A stretch of 20,716 nucleotides of DNA, taken from assembly GCA_945869245.1 (NCBI GenBank), contig CAMBOY010000018.1, positions 1 to 20,716 on the forward strand. Direction: 5' to 3'. How positions within the stretch are numbered: the stretch's first letter is position 1; each line of letters starts with the position of its first letter. This DNA comes from Hydrogenophaga intermedia. GTDB lineage: Bacteria > Pseudomonadota > Gammaproteobacteria > Burkholderiales > Burkholderiaceae_C. Positions 14,451 to 20,716 of the stretch are shown piece after piece. The translations under genes were made by a program, and so were the position numbers. The notes below the pieces were generated by a model. That model ran no database searches and had not been told where the DNA came from. It saw only the letters and a list, made by a program, of their open reading frames with translations.

Positions 14451-14789
14451 ATGAAACCCTGGGGCAAACTCTGTGCGGTGTTGCTGGTGGCTGGTTTGTG
14501 GGGGTGCGCGGTGTCTGCGCAAGCGCCCGCTCCTGATGCGGCGCAGGCGTCCAGCGCCACAGCGACCTACATCGTGACACTCAAGCCCGAGCACACCGAT
14601 GTGGCCGCCCAAGCGCGTCGCCTGGTGGCCGCGGCGGCGGGCGCGCAGCTCGGGCATGTCTATCAAAGCGCCTTGCGCGGCTTCAGCGTGCAGATGTCGG
14701 CCCAAGCCGCTGAGCGCATGCGACAGGACGCGGCTGTGCTGTCGATTGAGGCCGATGCACCGGTGCGCATCCAGCCGGCGCCCCGCTGA
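14451..14789 (+). CDS. Standalone I9 (subtilisin propeptide-like) peptidase inhibitor, exported
   Basis: A 112-residue protein with no catalytic domain. Residues 1-23 are a signal peptide (hydrophobic AVLLVAGLWGCAVSA); the Cys19 in LWGC is only a poor lipobox. After an Ala/Gln-rich stretch, residues about 39-107 are an I9 domain: ATYIVTLKPEHTDVAAQARR, then YQSALRGFSVQM and AVLSIEADAPVRI. The same elements occur in the propeptides of both flanking proteases, and the ALRGFSVQ stretch looks closer to the second. GGAG at 14441 precedes the ATG by six bases. Known I9 domains fold their protease and then block its active site, so a free copy would be a trans-acting inhibitor or chaperone. An alternative is a truncated third protease gene, but no catalytic-domain remnant follows its stop. 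Confidence 0.8.
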   Translation: MKPWGKLCAVLLVAGLWGCAVSAQAPAPDAAQASSATATYIVTLKPEHTDVAAQARRLVAAAAGAQLGHVYQSALRGFSVQMSAQAAERMRQDAAVLSIEADAPVRIQPAPR

Positions 14790-14832
14790 GGGCAGGGGGT
14801 GTTAAATCGTTCATGCGGCATCGATAAAAATT

Positions 14833-14862
14833 TTGACAAAGTTAAGCCGTACCACTGTTAAT
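14833..14862 (+). promoter_or_regulatory. Promoter of the second S8 protease
   Basis: TTGACA (14833-14838), a perfect -35, is followed after 18 bases by GTTAAT (14857-14862). The next 30 bases are almost all A/T (to about 14889). The leader to the start codon is about 50-65 bases. This is the best conventional sigma-70 promoter in the window. It separates the second protease from the I9 gene transcriptionally. Confidence 0.6.
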
Positions 14863-14932
14863 TTAATGTTTTTTAATTATTATTTAACACATTGAGCCTC
14901 AGCTTGAGGAATCCACTGCATTGGGTACACAC

Positions 14933-16522
14933 ATGAAAACTGTTGGGATGTTGGGTTTGGAGTGGGCCGGCTTTCGGCGCACCACGGTGGCGGTGCTGTG
15001 TTCGGCCTGTGTGGGCCTGCTCGCGGCTTGCGGCGGTGGTGGAGAATCCAGCGTCGGCGCCAGCGCGGCGGGCGACGGGGGTGTGGCTTCGGTGGCCAGT
15101 GTGCAACCCTCGACCTTGATCGAAGGCCAATATATCGTCACCCTGCGCGACCAGCAGGTGAGCGACGTGCCACAGGCCATCAAGGATTTGATCAATGTGC
15201 GCAGCAACCAAGTCTTGGGTACGTTCAACAGTGCGCTCAAGGGCTTTGTGGTCCAGATCCCGGCGTCGGTGGCTGAGCAATTGCGCTTGCACCCCGATGT
15301 GTTGAGTGTGGAGCAGGACCGCGAGGTGCAAGTCGCTTCGGTGCAAAACCAGAACAATGCGCCGTACTGGCTCGACCGCATCGACCAGTTTGCCTTGCCC
15401 TTGAACAACCAGTACCAGTTTGAAGACACCGAAACCGGTGTGGGTGTGCGCGCCTACATCGTGGACACCGGTATTCGAGCCACCCACCAAGAGTTGGGTG
15501 GCCGTGTGATATCGGGCTTCTCTGTGATCAACGACGGACGTGGCACCGACGATTGCAACGGTCACGGCACCCATGTGAGTGCCTTGACCGGCGGCAACAC
15601 CCGGGGCGTGGCGCGTGGCGTCACCTTGGTGCCAGTGCGGGTGTTCGACTGCAGTGGCAACGGCAGTTGGAGCGATGTCATCCAGGGCCTGGACTGGGTT
15701 CGCGACAACGCAGTGACCCCTGCGGTGGTGACGGTGTCGATCAGTGGTTCATCCTCCGATGCGCTCGACGCCGCGATCCGTTCGCTCATTTCGGCAGGCT
15801 TGACGGTGGTGGTTGCCGGGGGCAACAACAACGCCAATTCGTGCAATTTCTCGCCGTCGCGCATCACTGAGGCGATCTCGGTGGGTGCGAGCACCCGCAA
15901 CGACAACCGCGCCAGCTACTCCAACTTTGGCTCCTGCTTGGATCTGTTTGCGCCAGGAGACCAAATTGAATCTGCCGACCACCTGAGCGACACCGCGGTG
16001 CGTTCGCGCTCGGGTACTTCGCAGGCGGTGCCATTGGTAGCGGGTGTTGCCGCCAACTTGTTGCAGCGCGCGCCCACCGCCAGTCCAGCCGCAGTGGCCA
16101 ACTTTTTGCGTGTGACAGCCAGCTTGGATCGCCTGGGTGCGGTGGGTGCCAATTCTCCCAATTTGCTGCTGTTCAGTCGCGGACAAGGTACGCCGTTTGA
16201 GCCGGCGCCCCAAGAGGTGTCGATTGGCAGCATCACGGGCACGCCGATTGATCTTGGTGAAGAGTGGGCGCTGGAAACCCGTGTGACCGCTTTTGATTTG
16301 TCGGACAACTCGCCGGCAGCCGGCGTGACCATTACCGTGTTTTTCAGCTTGGGTGACTTTGGGCGTTGCACGACCCAGCTCGATGGTGGCTGCAGCGTGG
16401 TGAGCAACAATATGGACCGCTACACCACCAGCACCGTGGCGCACATTCAGGAAGCCAGTGGGCCTTTGGTCACTTACCGGCGCGAGTTCAACACACTGAG
16501 CAGCCGACGGGTCTTCCGCTGA
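14933..16522 (+). CDS. Lipoprotein subtilisin-like (S8) protease with I9 propeptide and Ig-like C-terminal region
   Basis: A 529-residue protein from the ATG at 14933. A TTG at 14921 with GAGGA ten bases upstream is an equally possible start and adds four residues. The signal ends in a good lipobox, LLAAC (Cys33), followed by GGGGES, so it is probably an outer-membrane lipoprotein. An I9 propeptide follows (EGQYIVTLRD to DVLSVEQDREV). The S8 domain has Asp178 (IVDTGIRATH), His211 (CNGHGTHVSAL), Asn298 (VAGGNNN) and Ser363. The serine motif is GTSQAVPLVAG instead of the usual GTSMA-PHVAG, so specificity or activity may differ. The last 100 or so residues resemble the C-terminal domain of the first protease, with a Cys pair (RCTTQLDGGCSVVS), but the end is diverged. 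It is a paralogue of the first protease; aroC begins 38 bases later. Confidence 0.9.
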   Translation: MKTVGMLGLEWAGFRRTTVAVLCSACVGLLAACGGGGESSVGASAAGDGGVASVASVQPSTLIEGQYIVTLRDQQVSDVPQAIKDLINVRSNQVLGTFNSALKGFVVQIPASVAEQLRLHPDVLSVEQDREVQVASVQNQNNAPYWLDRIDQFALPLNNQYQFEDTETGVGVRAYIVDTGIRATHQELGGRVISGFSVINDGRGTDDCNGHGTHVSALTGGNTRGVARGVTLVPVRVFDCSGNGSWSDVIQGLDWVRDNAVTPAVVTVSISGSSSDALDAAIRSLISAGLTVVVAGGNNNANSCNFSPSRITEAISVGASTRNDNRASYSNFGSCLDLFAPGDQIESADHLSDTAVRSRSGTSQAVPLVAGVAANLLQRAPTASPAAVANFLRVTASLDRLGAVGANSPNLLLFSRGQGTPFEPAPQEVSIGSITGTPIDLGEEWALETRVTAFDLSDNSPAAGVTITVFFSLGDFGRCTTQLDGGCSVVSNNMDRYTTSTVAHIQEASGPLVTYRREFNTLSSRRVFR

Positions 16523-16546
16523 ACCTGAGCGGCTCGGGGCCTCTGG

Positions 16547-16552
16547 GATACT
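16547..16552 (+). promoter_or_regulatory. -10-like box before aroC
   Basis: GATACT preceded by TGG (extended -10 style) lies eight bases before the aroC ATG, with GCCGCCCC between and no Shine-Dalgarno. It would give aroC its own leaderless transcript, independent of the protease upstream. Confidence 0.4.
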
Positions 16553-16560
16553 GCCGCCCC

Positions 16561-17661
16561 ATGAGCGGCAATACCTTCGGAACCTTGTTTTGTGTCACCA
16601 ACTTTGGTGAATCCCATGGCCCGGCCATCGGCTGCGTGATCGACGGCTGCCCGCCCGGCATGTCGCTGACCGAAGCCGACATCCAGCACGACCTGGATCG
16701 CCGCCGCCCGGGCACCAGCAAGTTCGTGACCCAGCGCAACGAGCCCGATGCGGTGGAAATCCTCAGCGGCGTGTACGAGGGCCAGACCACCGGCACGCCG
16801 ATTGCCCTGCTGATCCGCAACACCGACCAGCGCAGCAAGGATTACGGCAACATCCTGCAGACCTTCCGCCCAGGCCACGCCGATTACGCCTATTGGCAAA
16901 AATACGGCGTGCGCGATCCGCGCGGCGGCGGTCGCAGCTCGGCGCGCCTGACCGCGCCGACGGTGGCTGCCGGTGCGGTGGCCAAGAAATGGCTCAAGGA
17001 ACAGTTCGGCACCACCTTCCACGCCTGCATGACGCAGATCGGCGAGGTGCCCATCGGCTTTGAGAGCTGGGACCATGTGCCCAACAACCCCTTCTTCGCC
17101 CCGGTGGCCGACGTCTCAGCGCTGGAGGATTACATGAACGCGCTGCGCAAGTCGGGCGACTCTTGCGGCGCGCGCCTGCGCGTGGTGGCCCAGAACATGC
17201 CGGTGGGGCTGGGCCAGCCGCTCTACGACAAGCTCGATGCCGACATCGCCTACGCGATGATGGGTTTGAACGCGGTCAAGGGCGTGGAGATCGGTGCCGG
17301 CTTCGCTTCGGTGGCCGACAAGGGCTCGACCCACGGCGACTCGCTCACGCCCGGTGGTTTTGTGGGCAACAAGGCCGGGGGCGTGCTCGGCGGCATCAGC
17401 ACCGGGCAAGACCTGGACGTGTCGGTCGCCATCAAACCGACCAGCTCCATCTTGGTGCCACGCGACAGCATCGATGTCGATGGCCAGGCCACCGAGGTCA
17501 TCACCAAAGGCCGCCACGACCCCTGTGTGGGCATCCGCGCCGCGCCCATCATGGAAGCCCTGTTGGCCCTGGTGGTGATGGACCACGCGCTGCGCCACCG
17601 CGCCCAGTGTGGTGATGTGCGGGTGGGCACGCCCGATATTGAAGCGGTGCGCCGCGCTTGA
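16561..17661 (+). CDS. aroC: Chorismate synthase
   Basis: A 366-residue enzyme of the last common step of aromatic amino-acid synthesis, converting 5-enolpyruvylshikimate 3-phosphate to chorismate with reduced FMN. Family signatures are all present: TNFGESHGPAIGCVIDGCPP near the N-terminus, the long DPRGGGRSSARLTAPTVAAG stretch around residue 119, GGISTGQDLDVSVAIKPTSS in the middle, and RHDPCVGIRAAPIMEALLAL near the C-terminus. Length is normal. The ATG at 16561 starts the conserved MSGNTFG. The following MFS gene overlaps its stop by four bases, so the two are probably coupled. Confidence 0.95.
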   Translation: MSGNTFGTLFCVTNFGESHGPAIGCVIDGCPPGMSLTEADIQHDLDRRRPGTSKFVTQRNEPDAVEILSGVYEGQTTGTPIALLIRNTDQRSKDYGNILQTFRPGHADYAYWQKYGVRDPRGGGRSSARLTAPTVAAGAVAKKWLKEQFGTTFHACMTQIGEVPIGFESWDHVPNNPFFAPVADVSALEDYMNALRKSGDSCGARLRVVAQNMPVGLGQPLYDKLDADIAYAMMGLNAVKGVEIGAGFASVADKGSTHGDSLTPGGFVGNKAGGVLGGISTGQDLDVSVAIKPTSSILVPRDSIDVDGQATEVITKGRHDPCVGIRAAPIMEALLALVVMDHALRHRAQCGDVRVGTPDIEAVRRA

Positions 17662-18833
17662 GGCCAGCCACAGCCCTGGTGTCGGTGGCTCCGTTTGCGG
17701 GCCTGTCGGTCGCCTACTTTGCGCACGCGGGGTTTTTCAGCACCTATTTGCCCTTGTGGCTCAAGCATCTGGGCTATGGCGTGCAGGCCATTGGCCTGCT
17801 GGTGGCCATTGGCAGCGCCACCCGGCTGTTTGGCCCTTATCTGTGGGGCTGGCTGAGCGACCACACCAATGCCCGCACGCGCTTGATGCGCTGGGCCGCC
17901 GCCACAGCCTTGCTGGGTGGCCTGGCCCTGCCATGGGAGCCGGCGGTGCTGTGGCTGGGCCTGGCCTTGCTGCTGCTCTACACCGCCACCAGCGCGCTCA
18001 TGCCCTTGAGCGAAGCGGCGCTGGCCCAGGTGGTCACGCGCGACGGGGTATTCGACAGCCACCGCTACGGCCGGGTGCGCTTGTGGGGCTCGCTGGGTTT
18101 TTTGCTCACGGTGTTGGTGGCAGGCACCTGGTTTGAAACCCACGGCATGGCCTCGTTTTCGTGGGGCGCGGTGCTGTCGCTGGCGGCCATCACGTTGGCG
18201 GTGTGGCGTCTGCCCGAGCTCAAAGACCCACCGCACCCCACAACCGGTAAACCCGCCATCGCACCAGTATTGCGCCAACCGGTGGTGCGCTGGTTTTTGG
18301 CGTCGGTGTTTTTGCATGTGATGGCCCACATGCCGCTGTACCTGTATTTGTCGCTGTATCTCGATGAGCTGGGCTACAGCAAAACCTTCATCGGTGTGGC
18401 CTGGGCCTTGTCGGTGCTGATCGAGATCGGCTGGTTTTTTGGCCAGGGGCGCTGGTTTGGGCGCTTTCGGCCAGCCACCTGGCTCACGCTGGCCGCCGCC
18501 GTGGCGGTGCTGCGCATGGGGCTGATTGCGGGTGGCGCGTCGTGGTGGTGGCTGTTGTTGCTGGCGCAGCTGCTGCATGCGGTCACTTTTGCGGCACACC
18601 ACACCGCCTGCATCGCATTGTTGACCGAACACTTCCCCGGCAGCCTGCGCTCACGCGGGCAGGGCTTGTACGCGGTGATTGGCTATGGCCTGCCGGGGGT
18701 GCTGATGGGTTTGGGCGGCGGCTGGCTGAGCGCGCGGCTCGATTTGTCGGCGGTGTTTTGGGTCGCCACCGCTTCGGCGGCCCTGGCGGTGTGGAGCAGT
18801 TCCCGGCTGCGGCGGCACCGCCCTTTGGGGTGA
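17658..18833 (+). CDS. MFS transporter of the HcaT/MFS_1-like group
   Basis: A 391-residue protein with about twelve membrane spans. The N-terminus reads AYFAHAGFFSTYLPLWLKHL, then a short loop and ATRLFGPYLWGWLSDHTNAR, which is the layout of the 3-phenylpropionate permease (HcaT/YwbF-like) group. The conserved middle segment RVRLWGSLGFLLTVLVAGTW is also typical. The start used is a TTG overlapping the aroC stop (TTGA); a GTG at 17679 is an alternative. The substrate is unknown, and nearness to aroC need not mean aromatic transport. The C-terminus ends in a basic RLRRHRPLG just before the convergent aroQ terminator. Confidence 0.85.
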   Translation: MRPATALVSVAPFAGLSVAYFAHAGFFSTYLPLWLKHLGYGVQAIGLLVAIGSATRLFGPYLWGWLSDHTNARTRLMRWAAATALLGGLALPWEPAVLWLGLALLLLYTATSALMPLSEAALAQVVTRDGVFDSHRYGRVRLWGSLGFLLTVLVAGTWFETHGMASFSWGAVLSLAAITLAVWRLPELKDPPHPTTGKPAIAPVLRQPVVRWFLASVFLHVMAHMPLYLYLSLYLDELGYSKTFIGVAWALSVLIEIGWFFGQGRWFGRFRPATWLTLAAAVAVLRMGLIAGGASWWWLLLLAQLLHAVTFAAHHTACIALLTEHFPGSLRSRGQGLYAVIGYGLPGVLMGLGGGWLSARLDLSAVFWVATASAALAVWSSSRLRRHRPLG

Positions 18834-18861
18834 AAAAACGTCAGGCCTTGGGGGCTTGACG
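18833..18861 (-). terminator. Intrinsic terminator at the end of aroQ, overlapping its last codons
   Basis: On the minus strand a stem CGTCAAGCC/GGCCTGACG with one mismatch is followed by TTTTTT (18833-18838). The aroQ stop codon (18841-18843) is inside the 3' arm of the stem. The convergent MFS gene ends at the same point. Confidence 0.7.
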
Positions 18862-19290
18862 CGCTGCGTCCACGGCCGCACGCAGCCCCAGCAGATAGCT
18901 GTTGACACCCAGGCCGACCACTTGGCCTTTGACCACATCGGACAGCACCGAATGATGGCGAAAGGCCTCTCTGGCATGCACATTCGACATGTGGACCTCA
19001 ATCACCGGACACCGCAGGATGGCGATGGCGTCTCGAATCGCGTAGCTGTAGTGGGTCCAGGCGCCCGCATTGATGACCACGCCTTCGACGTGTTCATCCA
19101 CCGCTTGGTGGATGCGCTCCACCATCGCGCCCTCTGCGTTGGTCTGAAAACACGCCAACTCAATGCCCAGCTCCTCAGCCAGCGATTGCAGTTTTGCGTC
19201 GATGTCGGCCAGCGTGAGCGTGCCGTAGTGGGCCGCGTCCCGCTTGCCAAACATATTCAGATTCACGCCGTGCAGCACCAGTGCTTTCAT
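18841..19290 (-). CDS. aroQ: Type II 3-dehydroquinate dehydratase
   Basis: A 149-residue dodecameric-type dehydroquinase, which dehydrates 3-dehydroquinate to 3-dehydroshikimate. Active-site residues line up with the family: Arg17 and Tyr22 in GKRDAAHYG, Asn75 and His81 in INAGAWTHYSYAIRDAI, Glu99/His101 in EVHMSN, and Arg108/Arg112 in HAREAFRHH. Some usually constant positions differ: HGVNLNMFG instead of NGPNLNLLG, and the C-terminal GLGVNSYLLGL. It could therefore be a second, catabolic-type paralogue (quinate use) rather than the biosynthetic copy usually found beside the acetyl-CoA carboxylase genes. GAAGGA lies six bases before the ATG. It follows the EamA gene by 49 bases on the same strand. 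Confidence 0.9.
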   Translation of the reverse strand: MKALVLHGVNLNMFGKRDAAHYGTLTLADIDAKLQSLAEELGIELACFQTNAEGAMVERIHQAVDEHVEGVVINAGAWTHYSYAIRDAIAILRCPVIEVHMSNVHAREAFRHHSVLSDVVKGQVVGLGVNSYLLGLRAAVDAARQAPKA

Positions 19291-19339
19291 GCCATTCCTT
19301 CATCGCCGATGCGCAATGGTACCGCTGTCTGCGGGGTGT

Positions 19340-20233
19340 TCAAGGCAGCGGTTCGAGTGGCGCGGGCCGGCGCAACGGATTAAAACCTGTCACCAGCGCC
19401 ATCGCCACCAGCACCAACAAGCCCCCAACAAAGATGCCACCCGACAGCGGCTCGTTCAGAAACACATGGCCCCAGGTCACGCCAAACACTGGAATCATGA
19501 AGGCCGAGCTCAGTGCCGCCACCGACGACACGTGCCGCATCATGCGCAGGTGCATCCAGTAGCCCAGACCCGATGTCACCACGCCCAGCACCGCCATGCT
19601 GGCCAGCGCGCCCGGGGTCCAGCGCGCCTCGGGCAGGGTCCACAGCCCTCCCGGCAGCATCACCAACAGCGCGCCCAGGTGCAGCGCAGTGGCCAGCGCC
19701 AGCGGCTCCATGCGCGCGGTGTGGCGCTTGATGAAGGGGCCTGAAATACCGTAACAGGCCGCCGCCGCCACACAGGCCAGGGCCGCCGCGATGGTGCTGG
19801 CGTTCGGCTCCACGGGGCCTAGACGCACGATCAGGCCCACCCCCATAAACCCGAGCACACAACCCAGCACCTTGCCCACGCTCAGGCGTTGTTCGCCCAC
19901 CGCTGCCGCCGCCAGGGTGCCGAACAGCACCGCGGTGGCATTGAGCAGCGCGCTGTAGCCGGCCGGCAAGCGCAAGGCCGCCCAGGAAAACAGCCAAAAC
20001 GGCAGGGCGACCGTGCTCACCCCCAGCCACAGCAGCGGCCAAGCGTGCTCGCGGCCCGGCCACACCTGTTTGAGCTGGCGCATCAGCCACAGCAGCACCA
20101 GGCAGGCCAGCAACACCCGCCCCGTAGCGAGCACTTGCGGCCCCAGCACGGGGCTGGCGATGCGCAGGAACAAAAACGACGCGCCCCACAGGGCCGACAG
20201 TGCGATCAGTTGCAGGAAATGGTGCGATTTCAC
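19340..20233 (-). CDS. EamA/DMT-family transporter
   Basis: A drug/metabolite transporter of about 297 residues with ten predicted spans in two EamA repeats. The first repeat begins LQLIALSALWGASFLFLR, and the second begins around LACVAAAACYGISGPFIKRH. The C-terminal end is GGIFVGGLLVLVAMALVTGF followed by a basic tail. The start is taken as the GTG at 20233, preceded six bases upstream by a weak CACAAT box; a GTG two codons upstream (20239) is possible. The substrate is unknown. It precedes aroQ on the same strand and could share its transcript, and is divergent from the HAD gene. Confidence 0.87.
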   Translation of the reverse strand: MKSHHFLQLIALSALWGASFLFLRIASPVLGPQVLATGRVLLACLVLLWLMRQLKQVWPGREHAWPLLWLGVSTVALPFWLFSWAALRLPAGYSALLNATAVLFGTLAAAAVGEQRLSVGKVLGCVLGFMGVGLIVRLGPVEPNASTIAAALACVAAAACYGISGPFIKRHTARMEPLALATALHLGALLVMLPGGLWTLPEARWTPGALASMAVLGVVTSGLGYWMHLRMMRHVSSVAALSSAFMIPVFGVTWGHVFLNEPLSGGIFVGGLLVLVAMALVTGFNPLRRPAPLEPLP

Positions 20234-20406
20234 GCACACATTGTGCGGTGCGCGGCGCGTGGTGGCTGTGCCCAGCGAGTCACCCGGTGGCGTCGCTTGT
20301 GCTTACCTGGGCGGCTGCAGTTGGTGGGCACGGGTCTTGGGGCTTGCGTCGATACTTCGGGTTGCGCGCGGCGTTCGGTCCGGGCGCATGACACAGGAGT
20401 GGCCGC

Positions 20407-20716
20407 ATGCGCTTTGAGGTTGTGGTGTTCGACGCCTATGGCACCTTGTTTGATGTGTATTCGGTCGGTCAGCTCGCCGACACGCTGTATCCGGGGCAGG
20501 GCGCGGCGATCGCTGCGCTGTGGCGCGACAAGCAGCTCGAATACAGCCGCCTGGTGTCGCTGAGCGACCCCTCGCCCGGTGGGAGCCGCCATTACCTGGA
20601 TTTTTGGCACATCACCCAGCGTGCTTTGCGCTACGCCTTGGCGCGCATGGGCGCGGCCCACCAACCGGCCCACGAAGCGGCGCTGATGGCGCAGTACCGG
20701 CACTTGACGCCCTTTC
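20407..20716 (+). CDS. L-2-haloacid dehalogenase-like HAD hydrolase, 5' part (runs off the right edge)
   Basis: About 103 codons are visible from the ATG at 20407, with AGGAG seven bases upstream. The start RFEVVVFDAYGTLFDVYSVG carries the nucleophile Asp9 and Thr13 of the type II haloacid dehalogenase pattern. ALWRDKQLEYSRLVSL supplies Arg40, equivalent to the halide-binding Arg of L-2-haloacid dehalogenases, and YLDFWHITQRALRYAL continues the cap domain. It would release halide from L-2-haloalkanoates, forming D-2-hydroxyacids. The Lys and Asp of the later HAD motifs lie beyond the window, so completeness is not testable. The 173 bases to the divergent EamA gene hold no further gene. Confidence 0.88.
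   Translation, partial: MRFEVVVFDAYGTLFDVYSVGQLADTLYPGQGAAIAALWRDKQLEYSRLVSLSDPSPGGSRHYLDFWHITQRALRYALARMGAAHQPAHEAALMAQYRHLTPF

Noticed and set aside
17250..18632. A 460-codon frame antisense to aroC and the second MFS gene
   Set aside because: Spans two well-supported genes and has low-complexity Gln/His/Arg-rich sequence.
1..20716. CRISPR arrays, tRNA/rRNA genes, insertion sequences
   Set aside because: No regularly spaced repeats, tRNA-like cloverleaf, rRNA sequence, transposase or terminal inverted repeats were noticed on either strand.

Overview
The window (20,716 bp, GC-rich apart from a few short AT-rich promoter islands) looks like a chromosomal segment of a betaproteobacterium, most likely Burkholderiales, family Comamonadaceae. 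This rests on gene content and protein style (SuhB next to TrmJ and CysE, ParE and ParC together, strong GC-rich shadow ORFs) and on promoter style (TACAAT-like -10 boxes directly in front of start codons). The genus cannot be fixed without a database search.

Layout. (a) 1-975: a toxin-antitoxin pair read leftward, namely a RES-domain toxin cut by the window edge and its coupled antitoxin, with an operator-like repeat in front. (b) 995-3716: suhB-type inositol monophosphatase (minus) with a terminator and a structured leader, then divergent trmJ (tRNA methyltransferase) and cysE (serine acetyltransferase). (c) 3765-5745: a minus-strand run of an MFS transporter, a 42-residue membrane microprotein and a SAM methyltransferase. 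(d) 5810-11010: the two topoisomerase IV genes, parE and parC, separated by a PIN toxin/RHH antitoxin module. A LexA-box-like palindrome overlaps the parE -35 position. (e) 11040-12666: an aldo/keto reductase and a convergent LysE-type exporter. (f) 12741-16522: a secreted-protease locus with a proteinase K-like S8 protease, a terminator, a standalone I9 propeptide-like inhibitor, and a second S8 protease that is a predicted lipoprotein. Both proteases end in related Ig-like domains. (g) 16561-20233: aroC with an overlapping MFS gene, then on the other strand an EamA-type exporter and a type II dehydroquinase (aroQ) ending in a terminator. (h) 20407-end: start of an L-2-haloacid dehalogenase-like HAD gene, cut by the window edge.

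The most interesting parts are the S8 protease / free I9 inhibitor / S8 protease locus, whose inhibitor ribosome-binding site lies only three bases beyond an intrinsic terminator; the putative SOS box at parE; the toxin-antitoxin module between parE and parC; and a recurring layout, at about seven genes, of a -10-like hexamer 6-9 bases before the start codon, which suggests leaderless mRNAs. All family assignments are by recognition of motifs in the translated sequence; no similarity search was run.
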